A DNA stretch of 54,144 nt from an uncultured bacterium (lineage in GTDB: Bacteria; Atribacterota; Atribacteria; Atribacterales; Caldatribacteriaceae), in the NCBI GenBank assembly GCA_937139415.1, contig CAKZPS010000060.1, positions 1 through 54,144 on the forward strand, in the 5' to 3' direction. Below, piece after piece: positions 16,652 to 25,699 of this stretch; positions within the stretch are counted from its first letter, which is position 1; each line of letters starts with the position of its first letter. The position numbers and the translations under genes were made by a program. The notes under the pieces were generated by a model. It worked only from the letters and a program-made list of their open reading frames with translations. It did not search any database and was not told where the DNA came from.

Positions 16652-17623
16652 ATGAAAAAAATATTTCGGATGGTAGTTTGTTTAATGGTGATGACTCTCC
16701 TCTTCGGTCTTTTCGTATCCACCGCCGGCGCAGCGTACCCTGAAAAAGAAATTCTCCTCATCATTCAAGCCGCACCGGGAGGTGTCTCCGACGCGGTAGG
16801 GAGGGCCATGGCTGCTGCTGCCCAAGAGTTTTTGGGCGTACCCATTACTCCTACGAATATTACTGGCGCGGCAGGTGCCATTGCCATGGGGAAGTTGAAG
16901 AGTAGTCCTCCCGACGGCTACACCGTGGGATACGTACCGGTAGAACTCTCCATGGTCAAAGCTCTCGGATATGCCGATATCTCCCCTGACGATTTCGACC
17001 TCATCATGCGGACCAACATCGTTCCTGCTGCCCTTACCGTACGTGCCGATGCACCGTATAAAACCTTCGAAGAGTTTGTCCAATATGCCAAGAACAATCC
17101 TGGAGCAATTCTTGTTGGAACTTCAGGCACGGGGTCCATTTGGCACATCGCCGGGTTGGCCCTCGAAGAAGCAATCGGTACTCAATTCACTTTTGTTCCC
17201 TTTGATGGAGCTGCTCCCAGCGTTGCTGCTCTCCTTGGGAAACATATAAACGCCGTTACCTGTAGCCCCAGTGAAGTTCTCTCCGGGGTTCAAGCAGGTG
17301 AACTCAATATTCTCGCCGTATTGGGCGCAGAGCGAACCCAACTCTTCCCCGATGTGCCCACCGCCCAAGAGTTAGGGTACGATATTAACGTCATGGCTTG
17401 GGGTGGTTTTGCCCTCCCCAAAGGAGTACCCAAAGAAGTGTATGACAAAATTGCCGATGCTTTCTACAAAGCTTTCCAATCGGAAACCTTCACCAAGGTA
17501 ATGAAGGAACGTGGTATCCAAATGGCCTATCTCGATGGCCCGGCCTTCGCCGAATTTGCCAAACAACAATTCGAACTCTATATGGAACTCATTCCCAAAG
17601 CATTGGGAACCAAGAAAGAATAA
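16652..17623 (+). CDS. tctC: Tripartite tricarboxylate transporter, solute-binding protein (TctC/Bug family)
   Basis: Periplasmic or extracellular solute-binding protein of a TTT transporter. The ATG at 16652 gives 323 residues starting with a signal peptide (MKKIFRMVVCLMV..., cleavage likely after TAGA, about residue 26). Bug-family features follow: AYPEKEILLIIQAAPGGVSDAVGR, ITGAAGAIAMGKLKSSPPDGYTVGY, and GTSGTGSIWHIAG for ligand carboxylate contacts. These proteins bind carboxylic acids such as citrate, malonate or terephthalate; the ligand is not decidable. tctB and tctA follow in the classical order. Confidence 0.92.
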   Translation: MKKIFRMVVCLMVMTLLFGLFVSTAGAAYPEKEILLIIQAAPGGVSDAVGRAMAAAAQEFLGVPITPTNITGAAGAIAMGKLKSSPPDGYTVGYVPVELSMVKALGYADISPDDFDLIMRTNIVPAALTVRADAPYKTFEEFVQYAKNNPGAILVGTSGTGSIWHIAGLALEEAIGTQFTFVPFDGAAPSVAALLGKHINAVTCSPSEVLSGVQAGELNILAVLGAERTQLFPDVPTAQELGYDINVMAWGGFALPKGVPKEVYDKIADAFYKAFQSETFTKVMKERGIQMAYLDGPAFAEFAKQQFELYMELIPKALGTKKE

Positions 17624-17678
17624 AAACACCCTTTCCTCATCCTGATTTCTCAAAGGGAAGGAGCATAAGGAAACCGCA

Positions 17679-18107
17679 ATGGCAGAGGTTATTTTCGGAA
17701 TCGTTACCGTAATCTTGGGAAGTTTCATCCTCTGGGAAGCCTCACGACTTCCCAGAGGAGTGCTCACTTATGCTCTCGATCCAGCGCTTTTCCCTCGCAT
17801 TATAGCGGTGGGTCTCATCGCCTTGGGTATCTTACTCTCTCTCACCCATCTCCGCCACAAGAAGAGCGAAACCTCGAACTCGACCAGCGTACTTCACATG
17901 GTCCGTTTACTCCTCCTCATCGGGAGTACGGTTGGATATATCCTCTTCTGGGATCGAGGTTCTTTCCTCATCAATACCTTTCTCTATCTCTTCGTCGCTC
18001 ATCTCATCACCCGTTATAAACCACTCCCTTCAGCCCTTTCCTCGATCGTGGTCACTCTGTGTACCTATCTCCTCTTTACTCAAGTCTTTCGTGTGAGACT
18101 CTTTTAA
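17679..18107 (+). CDS. tctB: Tripartite tricarboxylate transporter, small membrane subunit TctB
   Basis: A 142-residue membrane protein with about four hydrophobic segments, beginning AEVIFGIVTVILGSFILWEA and containing LYALDPALFPRIIAVGLIALGI-like text typical of TctB (the DPxxFP motif is present as DPALFPR). It partners the large subunit encoded 18 nt downstream. Located in the cytoplasmic membrane. Confidence 0.88.
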   Translation: MAEVIFGIVTVILGSFILWEASRLPRGVLTYALDPALFPRIIAVGLIALGILLSLTHLRHKKSETSNSTSVLHMVRLLLLIGSTVGYILFWDRGSFLINTFLYLFVAHLITRYKPLPSALSSIVVTLCTYLLFTQVFRVRLF

Positions 18108-18125
18108 AGAAAAGGACGATGTCGC

Positions 18126-19631
18126 ATGCCTGAGTTCTTGGTCGCCCTTACTCACATCCTTGAACCGGGGGTTTTTCTCTATTTGGTTCTGGGAACCCTG
18201 CTTGGACTCGCGGTGGGAACTCTTCCCGGGCTTACCGCCACTATGGCAGTGGCCATTCTCACTCCGCTCACTTTTTGGCTTCCCTATGAAAGAGGTTTGG
18301 CAGTGCTCGTGGGAGTATGGAACTCGGCCATTTTCTCGGGAGGAATATCGGCTATCCTCATTAATATTCCCGGAACTCCTGCTTCTATCGCTTCCACCTT
18401 TGACGGTTATCCCCTCACCCAGCAAGGAAAAGCGGGATTGGCTCTAGGAATTAATGTTCTCTACTCGGCCATTGGAGGGCTTTTTGGTGCCGTAATCTTT
18501 ATGCTTGCAGCCTTTCCCTTGGCTCGCTTTGCCCTCTCCTTTGGCCCGGCCGAGTATTTCGCTCTGGGACTTTTTGGCTTGAGCATGATGATTGCCGTTT
18601 CGGGAACTTCAATCATTAAAGGACTCATTGCCGGTTTTGTGGGATTGGCCTTGAGTCTTGTGGGCCTCGATCCTATGTTGGCAACACCACGATTCCATTT
18701 CGGGAATCCCAATCTCTTGGGCGGTATCTCTTTCATTCCCCTCATGATTGGTCTCTTTGGTCTCGGAGAGGTTTTCCACCAAATGACCCTCTCCATGCCT
18801 TTTGAAGAGAGAGAAAAAACTCCCGTTGGCACCCTGGTGGGGAAAAAATTGGGGAGAATGCTCGTGAATGCGAGAGAATTCCTCCAAACCCTTCCTGCCA
18901 CCCTTGTAGGGAGTATCACCGGAGTCATCATCGGTGCTATCCCCGGAACCGGAGCCGACATTGCCTCCCTCCTTGGATGGGAGTTCTCTCGGCGCATTTC
19001 CCGAGAAAAAGAGAAATTCGGGAAAGGTTCTATCGAGGGTTTGGCCTCTACTTGTGCGGCAAACAATGCTTGTCTTGGGGGAGCGCTCACCACCATGATG
19101 GCTTTGGGCATCCCTGGCGATGCGGTTACCGCGGTACTCATCGGTTCTTTCATCATGTACGGTGTGCAACCGGGTCCGGCGATGTTTCGCGACCGTGCCG
19201 ATTTCGTCTTTACCGTGATCGGACTCATGATCCTGGTCAATATAGTGTTCTTGGTTATCGGCTTCTTCTTTTCTCGCTTCGTGGGGGGATTCATCCTCCT
19301 CCCCAAACCCATTATGTGGTCCACCATCATCATTCTCTCTCTGGTGGGGTCTTTCTCTCTCAATAACCGTGTCTTTGACGTGTGGGTGGCTCTCTTGAGT
19401 GGCATCATGGGTTTTCTCTTCCGGCGTTACCGTTTTCCCTTAGGACCGATTATCCTGGCCCTCATTTTAGGACCGATGGTAGAACGCAACTTTCGCACCG
19501 CACTCATCATTTCCCGAGGCAATCCCGGTATTTTTTTCGTGAAGCCCATTTCTCTCGTACTCCTCGTCGGTACGGCTTTATCACTCTTCAGTCCCATTCT
19601 TCTACGACGTAAAAAGGAGGAAAGCGTATGA
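18126..19631 (+). CDS. tctA: Tripartite tricarboxylate transporter, large permease subunit TctA
   Basis: A 501-residue polytopic membrane protein with about twelve predicted membrane segments. Both conserved TctA signature regions are seen: GTLPGLTATMAVAILTPLTF near residue 27 and GAIPGTGADIASLLGWEFSRR near residue 270, followed by GIPGDAVTAVLIGSF. It is the channel-forming subunit of the secondary transporter. The stop overlaps the start of the aldolase gene by 4 nt, which ties the aldolase to the transported compound. Confidence 0.93.
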   Translation: MPEFLVALTHILEPGVFLYLVLGTLLGLAVGTLPGLTATMAVAILTPLTFWLPYERGLAVLVGVWNSAIFSGGISAILINIPGTPASIASTFDGYPLTQQGKAGLALGINVLYSAIGGLFGAVIFMLAAFPLARFALSFGPAEYFALGLFGLSMMIAVSGTSIIKGLIAGFVGLALSLVGLDPMLATPRFHFGNPNLLGGISFIPLMIGLFGLGEVFHQMTLSMPFEEREKTPVGTLVGKKLGRMLVNAREFLQTLPATLVGSITGVIIGAIPGTGADIASLLGWEFSRRISREKEKFGKGSIEGLASTCAANNACLGGALTTMMALGIPGDAVTAVLIGSFIMYGVQPGPAMFRDRADFVFTVIGLMILVNIVFLVIGFFFSRFVGGFILLPKPIMWSTIIILSLVGSFSLNNRVFDVWVALLSGIMGFLFRRYRFPLGPIILALILGPMVERNFRTALIISRGNPGIFFVKPISLVLLVGTALSLFSPILLRRKKEESV

Positions 19632-20548
19632 GACTCTTGGAAGGGGTTGTGGTTGCCCATCTCACCTTCTTCGACGAAGAGGGGAAGGTGGATTATCCCA
19701 CCTTCCGGCGTTATATCCACTTTTTAGCCGAAAAGGGGGTCAACGGTATTTTCGCGTGTGGAACCACTGCCGAAGGACAGATTTTATCTCTGGAAGAACG
19801 AAAAAGTGTTCTCGAGACCATCTTAGACGAGAATCAGGAAAAAATGACTATCGTCGCCCACTGTGGAACTACGAACCTCTCGGAAACCTGTGCTCTCATC
19901 GAGCATGCCCGCCGTATCAGTGCCCACGGCGCAGCAGTGGTCACTCCTTTTTACTATGCTTATACCCAAGAGGAACTCTACGAATACTATGCTACCATTG
20001 CGCGAAAATTCACCGATTTTCCTCTCTATCTCTACAACATTCCTTCCTTGACCAAGAATGACCTCTCCCCTTCTACCGTCGCTCGTTTGAGTCGGGAATT
20101 CCCCCATCTTGTGGGCATTAAAGACTCAAGCGGCAACTTTACTACCGTCTCATCGTACATCTTGGAAACTCGTGCCGACTTTCGGGTGATCGTGGGGTAT
20201 GACCGTGCTTTTCTTTCCGCACTCCTTCTCGGTGCCAAGGGGTGCGTGACCGGACCAGGGGGAGTTTTCCCTGAACCTTTCATAGCAGTATGGGAAGATT
20301 TTCAGCTCGGTGACTACCAGAAAGCCTTAGAAGATCAGCGCAAGCTGATCGCTTTCTCCTCTGCTCTACAAGAGGGTGCAAATTTAGCCATGCTCAAAGG
20401 AGGTATCGCTCTGCGCGGCTTCGGCAACGGACGCATGCGCGCACCTTTTCGCAGCCTTCCTCCCATCGAAAGGGACGCCCTCCGGAAAAAATTAGAGAAG
20501 GTTATTGCCGAAACCGGATATTGTGATAAGATTACTTTTATCCCATAA
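19628..20548 (+). CDS. DapA/NanA-family aldolase or dehydratase
   Basis: A 306-residue class I aldolase of the dihydrodipicolinate synthase/N-acetylneuraminate lyase superfamily. The Schiff-base Lys is K165 in VGIKDSSGNF and the catalytic Tyr is Y136 in LYLYNIPS; the carboxylate-binding GTTAEG motif is at residues 45-50. True DapA usually has GTTGES here, and the gene is coupled to a carboxylate transporter, so a catabolic role on a keto-acid (for example keto-deoxy sugar acid aldolase or dehydratase) is more likely than lysine synthesis. Substrate unknown. Confidence 0.85.
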   Translation: MRLLEGVVVAHLTFFDEEGKVDYPTFRRYIHFLAEKGVNGIFACGTTAEGQILSLEERKSVLETILDENQEKMTIVAHCGTTNLSETCALIEHARRISAHGAAVVTPFYYAYTQEELYEYYATIARKFTDFPLYLYNIPSLTKNDLSPSTVARLSREFPHLVGIKDSSGNFTTVSSYILETRADFRVIVGYDRAFLSALLLGAKGCVTGPGGVFPEPFIAVWEDFQLGDYQKALEDQRKLIAFSSALQEGANLAMLKGGIALRGFGNGRMRAPFRSLPPIERDALRKKLEKVIAETGYCDKITFIP

Positions 20549-20818
20549 AGTGACACGTCCATCCCCCTGGAGTCTTTCCATGGAGTCTTTCCCAGTCCCG
20601 GTGAGACTCCGGGGGCGAGAAAACAACCTCATCACTCTCTTGCCACCCGGCGAGCTTGCTCCGATGAGGCCAAACGTCTCTCGGTACTGACCCCAAAAGA
20701 CTTTTTTCCACACCGTGTACCCACTTCACATAAGGGAGTGAACGCTCCTTCCCCCGGCGGTGGAATCCTTCGTCATTACCTGAAACATATCTTGTATGCT
20801 TTCGACAGATCCTGAATT
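20549..20818. other. Non-coding gap with imperfect hairpin and 13-nt tandem repeat
   Basis: No gene is supported. CCCCC(T)GGAGTCT at 20563-20575 pairs with AGACTCCGGGGG at 20604-20615 (one bulged T), a possible terminator without a T-run. Within it the unit TGGAGTCTTTCC occurs twice in tandem (20568-20579 and 20581-20592). The 3' end, in frame with the following permease remnant, reads like the degraded start of that gene (ILRHYLKHILYAF) and is cut by a TGA. Confidence 0.45.
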
Positions 20819-21607
20819 TTGTGGACTCTATCGCTCTCTTTTAAAACTCATACCGACATCACCGCCTCGGTTCCAAAATTCATTTTTACCCCAACCATCG
20901 GCAATTACCGAGGCCTCTTTACCGGAGAGACAGGTACTACGTCTTTACCTGCTTCAAAACCCAATTTCCCCCGTTATTTCCTAAACGGCGTCCTCATTAG
21001 CAGCGGGGCAACCCTACTTGCTATGTTACTTGGTGTTCCTGCCGCTTACGTTCTGACCCGAGCCCGTTTCAGAAAGGAATCGTCACGAGAGAATGTAGCT
21101 TTCACCATTCTCAGTTTTTGGTTTGGCCCGGAGTTAGCCATTGTCCTCCCTCTCTATCAGATTTATCAACGCATGGGGTTTATTGATACTTACTGGGGAT
21201 TAATCCTTGTATATCAGTTGATCGGAATTCCTTTCGTAGTATGGATGTGTCGAAGTTACTTTCTTGATATCCCCATCTCCATCGAAGAAGCATCGCTCGT
21301 TGATGGATGCAGTCGCGTCCAAACTTTTTCCCGCATCATCCTCCCTTTAGCCAAAGGGGGGTTAGCCGCAACCGCTCTGCTCACTTTCATTTTCTGTTGG
21401 AACAGTTTCATCTTTGCGTTGGTAGTAGGAGGAGAGAGAACCATGCCGGTCACTACCGGTTCTTTGAGTTTTATCCGTTATGAAGCAGTTCTCTGGGGGC
21501 AAATGAGTGCAGCAATCATCATTTCTGCTCTTCCAGCCATTATCTTAGCCATTTTCCTCCAACGTCACATTGTGCGTGGTTTGACCTTTGGTTCGGTAAA
21601 AGGATGA
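20819..21607 (+). pseudogene. Sugar ABC transporter permease, MalG-like, 5' end lost
   Basis: Most of a carbohydrate ABC permease of the MalG type: the TM2-TM6 region and the EAA loop (EEASLVDGCSRVQTFSRIILPLAKGG) that contacts the ATPase are intact. The first membrane segment is missing: the frame opens directly at LWTLSLSFKTHTDI, which normally follows TM1, and a TGA lies two codons upstream of the only possible start (TTG at 20819, no ribosome site). The in-frame text before the TGA looks like a remnant N terminus. I read it as a 5'-deleted or nonsense-damaged gene. The partner permease and binding protein follow. Confidence 0.7.
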
Positions 21608-21623
21608 AAAGGAGAAGGCAATC

Positions 21624-22473
21624 ATGAAAAAGTGGATTATGATTCCCGCCATCATCATCCCAATTCTGGTTGGTGTCGTTCCCTTTGGATGGGGAGTGTA
21701 TCTCTCCTTTACCGATTGGCGTTTAGCTAATCCCGGGATTAGTTTCATCGGTTTTGAAAATTATCTTTTCCTTTTCCAGGATCGCAATTTCTGGAAAGCG
21801 GTACTTATCTCTTTTGAATACGTGGGTTTAGCTATTTCCATCGAACTATGTTTGGGGGCGCTCATTGCTCATCTCCTTACCAAAAATCGCCGTGGACAAT
21901 GGTTTTTCCGCTCCATTATTGTCATACCTCTCACGGTAGCACCTGTCCTCTTAGCACTCATGTGGAAACTCATGCTCTCCACAAGCGGAGGCGTGGTCAA
22001 TTACCTCCTTGGTTTCATAGGTATTCAGCCGGTAGCTTGGTTAGCCAATCCCTCTGTAGCCTTGAGCACCTTGGCTTTTATCGATGCCTACATCTATACA
22101 CCCTTTATTGCTTTGATTCTCTTTGCCGGTTTACAGAATCTTCCACATGATCCCTACGAAGCTGCCTTAGTCGATGGCGCGTCGGGATGGGATTGCTTTC
22201 GTTACATTACCTGGCCTTTAATGAGGCCGTTAGTTCTCGTCTCCATTATGTTACGGTTGGTAGTTTCCTTCAAAATCTTCGACACGTTCTACTCCACTAC
22301 CGGGGGGACCGGGCAATGCCACTACCAATTTGCACCTTTGGGTTTATCTCAATGCCTTCCGGTACGGAGACATGGGTTACGCCATGGCAGGTGCGGTAAT
22401 TCTCTTCGTTGTCATTTATTTCCTCATCTCCATTTTTGTCCGTATGTGGAAAGGAGCTACATCCTACCTGTAG
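21624..22473 (+). pseudogene. Sugar ABC transporter permease, MalF-like, frameshifted
   Basis: A carbohydrate ABC permease of the MalF type, starting MKKWIMIPAIIIPILVGV with the EAA loop YEAALVDGASGWDCFRYITWPLMRP. At a run of six G (22302-22307) the frame shifts: the current frame gives TTGGTGQCH, while the other gives the family-typical GGPGNATTNLHLWVYLNAFRYGDMGYAMAGAV and a proper last membrane segment, ending at TAG 22471-22473. Removing one G restores about 282 residues. Either a real mutation or a homopolymer sequencing error. As written, the protein loses its last membrane helix. Confidence 0.8.
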
Positions 22474-22556
22474 TTTATCGAAGGGAGGTGAAAATAGCAT
22501 CTCGGGAATACGCATGTGACAATAAGGCCAATCTTATGATGGGAGGTGTATGATTT

Positions 22557-23981
22557 ATGAAAAAAGTGTTGAGAGTTTTGGGTATCGGTATGGTAGTGTC
22601 TCTTTTCCTCTGCGGTATAGTATTTGCTCAGGGTGTTCTGGATAAGTCGGTTTTCGAAAATGCCAAAGTGAACTGGCGACAATTTGAAGGACAAACCATT
22701 AATCTTCTTCTCTGCAAACACCCCATGCAAGCAACTTTTGAAGCTTTAATCGGCGAATTTGAGAGTCTCACCGGTATTAAAGTCAATGTCTTAGCACTTC
22801 CTGAGCAACAATTTTTTGAAAGGCAAACCATTGTTCTCACAGGAAAATCATCAGAATTTGACATTGTTATGTCTTCGCCAATGCTCAACTGGAAATTCAT
22901 CCCCGGCGGTTTCTTGGAACCCCTCAATGCTTACCTCGAAGATCCCTCGCTCACCGACGCTGCATTCTATGACATTGACGATTTCTTTCCTATGACTATC
23001 AACGCAAGCAAGGTTGCCGGAAAACTTTACGCTATTCCCTACCAGGTAGAAGCCTATACTCTCTACTACCGCTCTGATATCCTCGATAAATATGGTACTA
23101 CTCCTCCAGAAACTTTGGACGAATTGTACGAAGTCACCAAAAAAATCAAAGCCGGTTTTGACGCCGACGGTATTACCGACATTCTCCCCTTCACTTGCCG
23201 GGGAGTCAAAGGAGCAGGTACGGTCAATTCAGCCTATCTGAGTCTCTTTAGCTCTTACGGTGGAAAAGACTTCGACAAGGAGGGAAATCCTTCCATTTAC
23301 AGCGAAACCATTGTTGCCATGTCTGATCTATGGACGAAACTCATTCGAGACTTTGGTCCCAAAGACTGGTCAGCTCTTGACTGGTATGACGTAAAAGATG
23401 CTTTTGCTTCCGGCAAGGCAGCAATGATTATCGATGCCGACCATTGGGGTGCCGAGCTCGAAGATCCGGCTTTCAGTCAAATTACTGGAAAATGGAAGGC
23501 AACCCATGTTCCCAAAGGACCGGCCGGCATTCAATCCAACATCTGGGCATGGTCAGTGGCTATGAACGCTGCTTCTCAAAATAAGAGAGCAGCCTGGCTC
23601 TTCTTGGAATGGGCTTCCAGTAAACCGGTCATGCTCGTTGCCTCTCTGAAATACAATAACCAAACCCCGGTTCGTAACTCAGTTTGGAATGACCCCGAAA
23701 TCGTCGAGCGGACCAATGCCTGGGGTCAAGGGACTTGTCGGCCAATAGTCACTAAAAACCTGGAAGAATATGCCGCTTTGCGATGGACACCGAATCCCAA
23801 CGCTTTTGCACTGAGCGAAACCTGGCAGGAACAGTTGCAGAGAATTTGGAGCCAAGACGCTTCAGCTGATGAAGCCATTAAAGAAGTTCAAAAACAGAGC
23901 AATGCGCTTAAAACCACCCAAAGACTGGCTACAATAATTCCATCAAAAAAGGGGCTCAAAACTCTTGAGCCCCTTTTTTGA
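22557..23981 (+). CDS. Sugar ABC transporter substrate-binding protein, family 1
   Basis: A 474-residue extracellular solute-binding protein with a signal peptide (MKKVLRVLGIGMVVSLFLCGIVFA). Family 1 features include EFESLTGIKVNVLALPEQQFFERQ, LYAIPYQVEAYTLYYRSDIL and KAAMIIDADHWGAEL. The last dozen codons (PSKKGLKTLEPLF) lie inside the intrinsic terminator stem, so the natural stop was probably lost and the tail added. With both upstream permeases damaged the transporter is likely non-functional, though this gene itself is open. No ATPase gene is nearby; such systems often share a common one. Confidence 0.85.
   Translation: MKKVLRVLGIGMVVSLFLCGIVFAQGVLDKSVFENAKVNWRQFEGQTINLLLCKHPMQATFEALIGEFESLTGIKVNVLALPEQQFFERQTIVLTGKSSEFDIVMSSPMLNWKFIPGGFLEPLNAYLEDPSLTDAAFYDIDDFFPMTINASKVAGKLYAIPYQVEAYTLYYRSDILDKYGTTPPETLDELYEVTKKIKAGFDADGITDILPFTCRGVKGAGTVNSAYLSLFSSYGGKDFDKEGNPSIYSETIVAMSDLWTKLIRDFGPKDWSALDWYDVKDAFASGKAAMIIDADHWGAELEDPAFSQITGKWKATHVPKGPAGIQSNIWAWSVAMNAASQNKRAAWLFLEWASSKPVMLVASLKYNNQTPVRNSVWNDPEIVERTNAWGQGTCRPIVTKNLEEYAALRWTPNPNAFALSETWQEQLQRIWSQDASADEAIKEVQKQSNALKTTQRLATIIPSKKGLKTLEPLF
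23945..23979 (+). terminator. Intrinsic terminator of the decayed sugar ABC operon
   Basis: AAAAAAGGGGCTCAA pairs with TTGAGCCCCTTTTTT around a short loop (AACTC), giving a textbook stem with T-tract. It overlaps the 3' end of the binding-protein frame, whose TGA ends at 23981. Symmetry of the A and T tracts lets it work on either strand. Confidence 0.85.
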
Positions 23982-24070
23982 TACCCTACTCTATTACTCT
24001 CCGATTTTCTTCACCTTCACCGCGAGCCCCAATTCTGAGTGATACCTTCTACGGTATAGTCTCCTCAACA

Positions 24071-24113
24071 TCTTCTCCAAGGAGTGTACGCCTTGGACAA
24101 TCCTTGGAGAAGA
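24071..24113. repeat. 13-bp inverted repeat, 17-nt loop
   Basis: TCTTCTCCAAGGA (24071-24083) and TCCTTGGAGAAGA (24101-24113) are perfect complements; a third CCTTGG in the loop (24091-24096) could pair with the left arm instead. It lies 150 nt downstream of the minus-strand permease pair in a 280-nt gap with no gene. No T-run follows on either strand, so a simple terminator is unlikely. Function unknown. Confidence 0.5.
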
Positions 24114-24264
24114 ATCTCGATTTCCATTCCGTCATCCTCTTTCCGTCATTCGTACCCGAAAGAGCACTCATCAATCGCAAAAATATCCGCTTCTTCGCTC
24201 TTTGACGCCCACCTCTATAAGAGAAATACGACGCTTAACTTTCAAACCGACTCAAGATCATCTT

Positions 24265-24798
24265 TCAGAAAGAAGCCAAGGATTGCAAAATGTCCTCTTT
24301 TTCTCGGTTATCGATAACCCTTTCCAAAACCATACTGATGAGAATAATACCCAAGATACTCAAAACGAGACGAATGTAAGCAAATCGAGAACCCAAAGAG
24401 GTGATCTCAAAGAGAAACATGGGAATTTTGGTAGTCGACCAAGCTCCTAAAAGAACCACCACATTTCTGAAACTTGTGCCCTTTTTGACGAGCACTGCAA
24501 CTACCGGGAAAGCAGCATAGAGCGGACCCGCGGCTAAAGAACCTAAAAGAAGTGCCAAAATGATTCCCCGTAATCCTGAGCCTTTCCCCATGAGACGAAT
24601 GATGGTTTCCTTAGGAACCCACACATCGATAAGACCGATGAGGAGAAAAGTGGGTGGGATAACGAGGAGCATCTCTCGCAGACTGTATCCAATGGTCACT
24701 ACTGCTCTTTCTCCCAGGTGGGGATTGACTATTTCCAGGATAAACAAACCACCAAGAGTAATCCAAGTAAAACGGTAACGCGCCACAATTTTCCGCAT
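24265..24798 (-). CDS. Half-size permease, ArsP/DUF318-like, second subunit
   Basis: A 177-residue membrane protein with about five hydrophobic segments. It contains LIDVWVPKETIIRLMGKGSGLRGIILALLLGSLAAGPLYAAFPVVAVLVKKG, typical of half-size members of the permease family pfam03773 (includes ArsP). Its ATG abuts the TAG of the upstream half (frameshift-corrected), so the two are cotranscribed and probably form a heterodimer. Substrate unknown; a thiol, metal or organo-metalloid compound is possible given the Cys-rich PadR regulator. Confidence 0.7.
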   Translation of the reverse strand: MRKIVARYRFTWITLGGLFILEIVNPHLGERAVVTIGYSLREMLLVIPPTFLLIGLIDVWVPKETIIRLMGKGSGLRGIILALLLGSLAAGPLYAAFPVVAVLVKKGTSFRNVVVLLGAWSTTKIPMFLFEITSLGSRFAYIRLVLSILGIILISMVLERVIDNREKEDILQSLASF

Positions 24799-25283
24799 CT
24801 AATTTACCACCTTCCCTATGACTAAAGCGACCAAGAAAGAGTAGAGGAACGCCAAGCCATTGCGAAAAAAGTCATCCGCCGACCGAAATACTTTACTTCT
24901 ATAGGAGCAGTGATTACTCCCACCATCATCAAAGTAGATATGAAGGCGCCCATTTGCATGTAACCCGCACCATGCCTCAAAAGCATCGCCGCGAGAGGAA
25001 AAGCCACAAACCCCGGAATGAGGGTAATGGCTCCTACCACGGCAGCAAACATAACCCCTCTTAAACCCGATTCCCGACCAAGGAAACGACCGATAGTCGC
25101 CGGAGAGAGCACAACCAACATGATACCCACAAGCACAACTACCCCAAAGAGCTGAGGTAAGATGTTTTCAAAAGCCTTCCACGCCCGTCGCAAAGTTTCT
25201 TTGGTTCGAGATCGATCTCGGATCCAAGAAAAAAGGAGAAAACCAAGGGCCAACCCATAGAGTACCAGAGTAAAAAGATCCAT
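24799..25283 (-). pseudogene. Half-size permease, first subunit, frameshifted near its end
   Basis: Membrane protein of the same family as the next gene, with FLGRESGLRGVMFAAVVGAITLIPGFVAFPLAAMLLRHGAGYMQ and about four membrane segments. At a T-run of six on the minus strand (24870-24865) the frame moves to RSSTLSWSL and stops. One extra T gives FFRNGLAFLYSFLVALVIGKVVN and a TAG at 24801-24799 that touches the ATG of the next gene. That perfect junction strongly suggests the ancestral frame of about 161 residues. Only the last membrane segment is affected. Could be a sequencing error. Confidence 0.75.
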
Positions 25284-25304
25284 CTTCTCCCTCCCTTGAG
25301 GAGT

Positions 25305-25685
25305 TTACCGATTCTTCCCAAAACGGTTCCGATACATTTCCAGAAAGTCTTCTAACCTTGCCCGATTGTGCTCGATGGTCTCTACCCATCGATGGAGGAG
25401 TTTCTCTCCATCTTCGGTAATCCGATAGAGTCGCCGAGCTGGTCCATTCCCCCCTGTTTCCCACTGAGAGAGGAGGAAACCCTCCTCTTCTAAACGACGG
25501 AGGGTTCGATAAACCAACCCTGGATCTAATCGCTCCGCGGTAAAGCCAAATCGCTCCAACTTCCCTAAAAGCTCATATCCGTGAGCCGATCCCTCAAAGA
25601 GCAAAAGCAAAAGGCAGGGCTCAAGAAACCTTTCCATTCGACCACTACAATGACAAGAAGGATGGCAATGCTCTCTCCTCGACAT
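25305..25685 (-). CDS. PadR-family regulator with Cys-rich N terminus
   Basis: Winged-helix repressor of the PadR family: EPCLLLLLFEGSAHGYELLGKLERFGF, DPGLVYRTLRRLEEEGFLLSQWETGGNGPARRLYRITEDGEKLL, then a C-terminal dimerisation helix. I choose ATG 25685 (MSRREHCHPSCHCSG...), which has GAGAGGTG upstream; a GTG at 25700 would lack a ribosome site. The N-terminal C-H-x-x-C-H-C cluster is unusual for the family and could bind a metal or a thiol-reactive ligand. It precedes the two half permeases by about 20 nt, so it probably controls them and itself. Confidence 0.85.
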   Translation of the reverse strand: MSRREHCHPSCHCSGRMERFLEPCLLLLLFEGSAHGYELLGKLERFGFTAERLDPGLVYRTLRRLEEEGFLLSQWETGGNGPARRLYRITEDGEKLLHRWVETIEHNRARLEDFLEMYRNRFGKNR

Positions 25686-25699
25686 ATTTTCACCTCTCA

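Noticed and set aside
19628-20548. Annotating the aldolase as dapA
   Set aside because: GTTAEG replaces GTTGES and the gene is coupled to a carboxylate transporter, so lysine synthesis is not supported.
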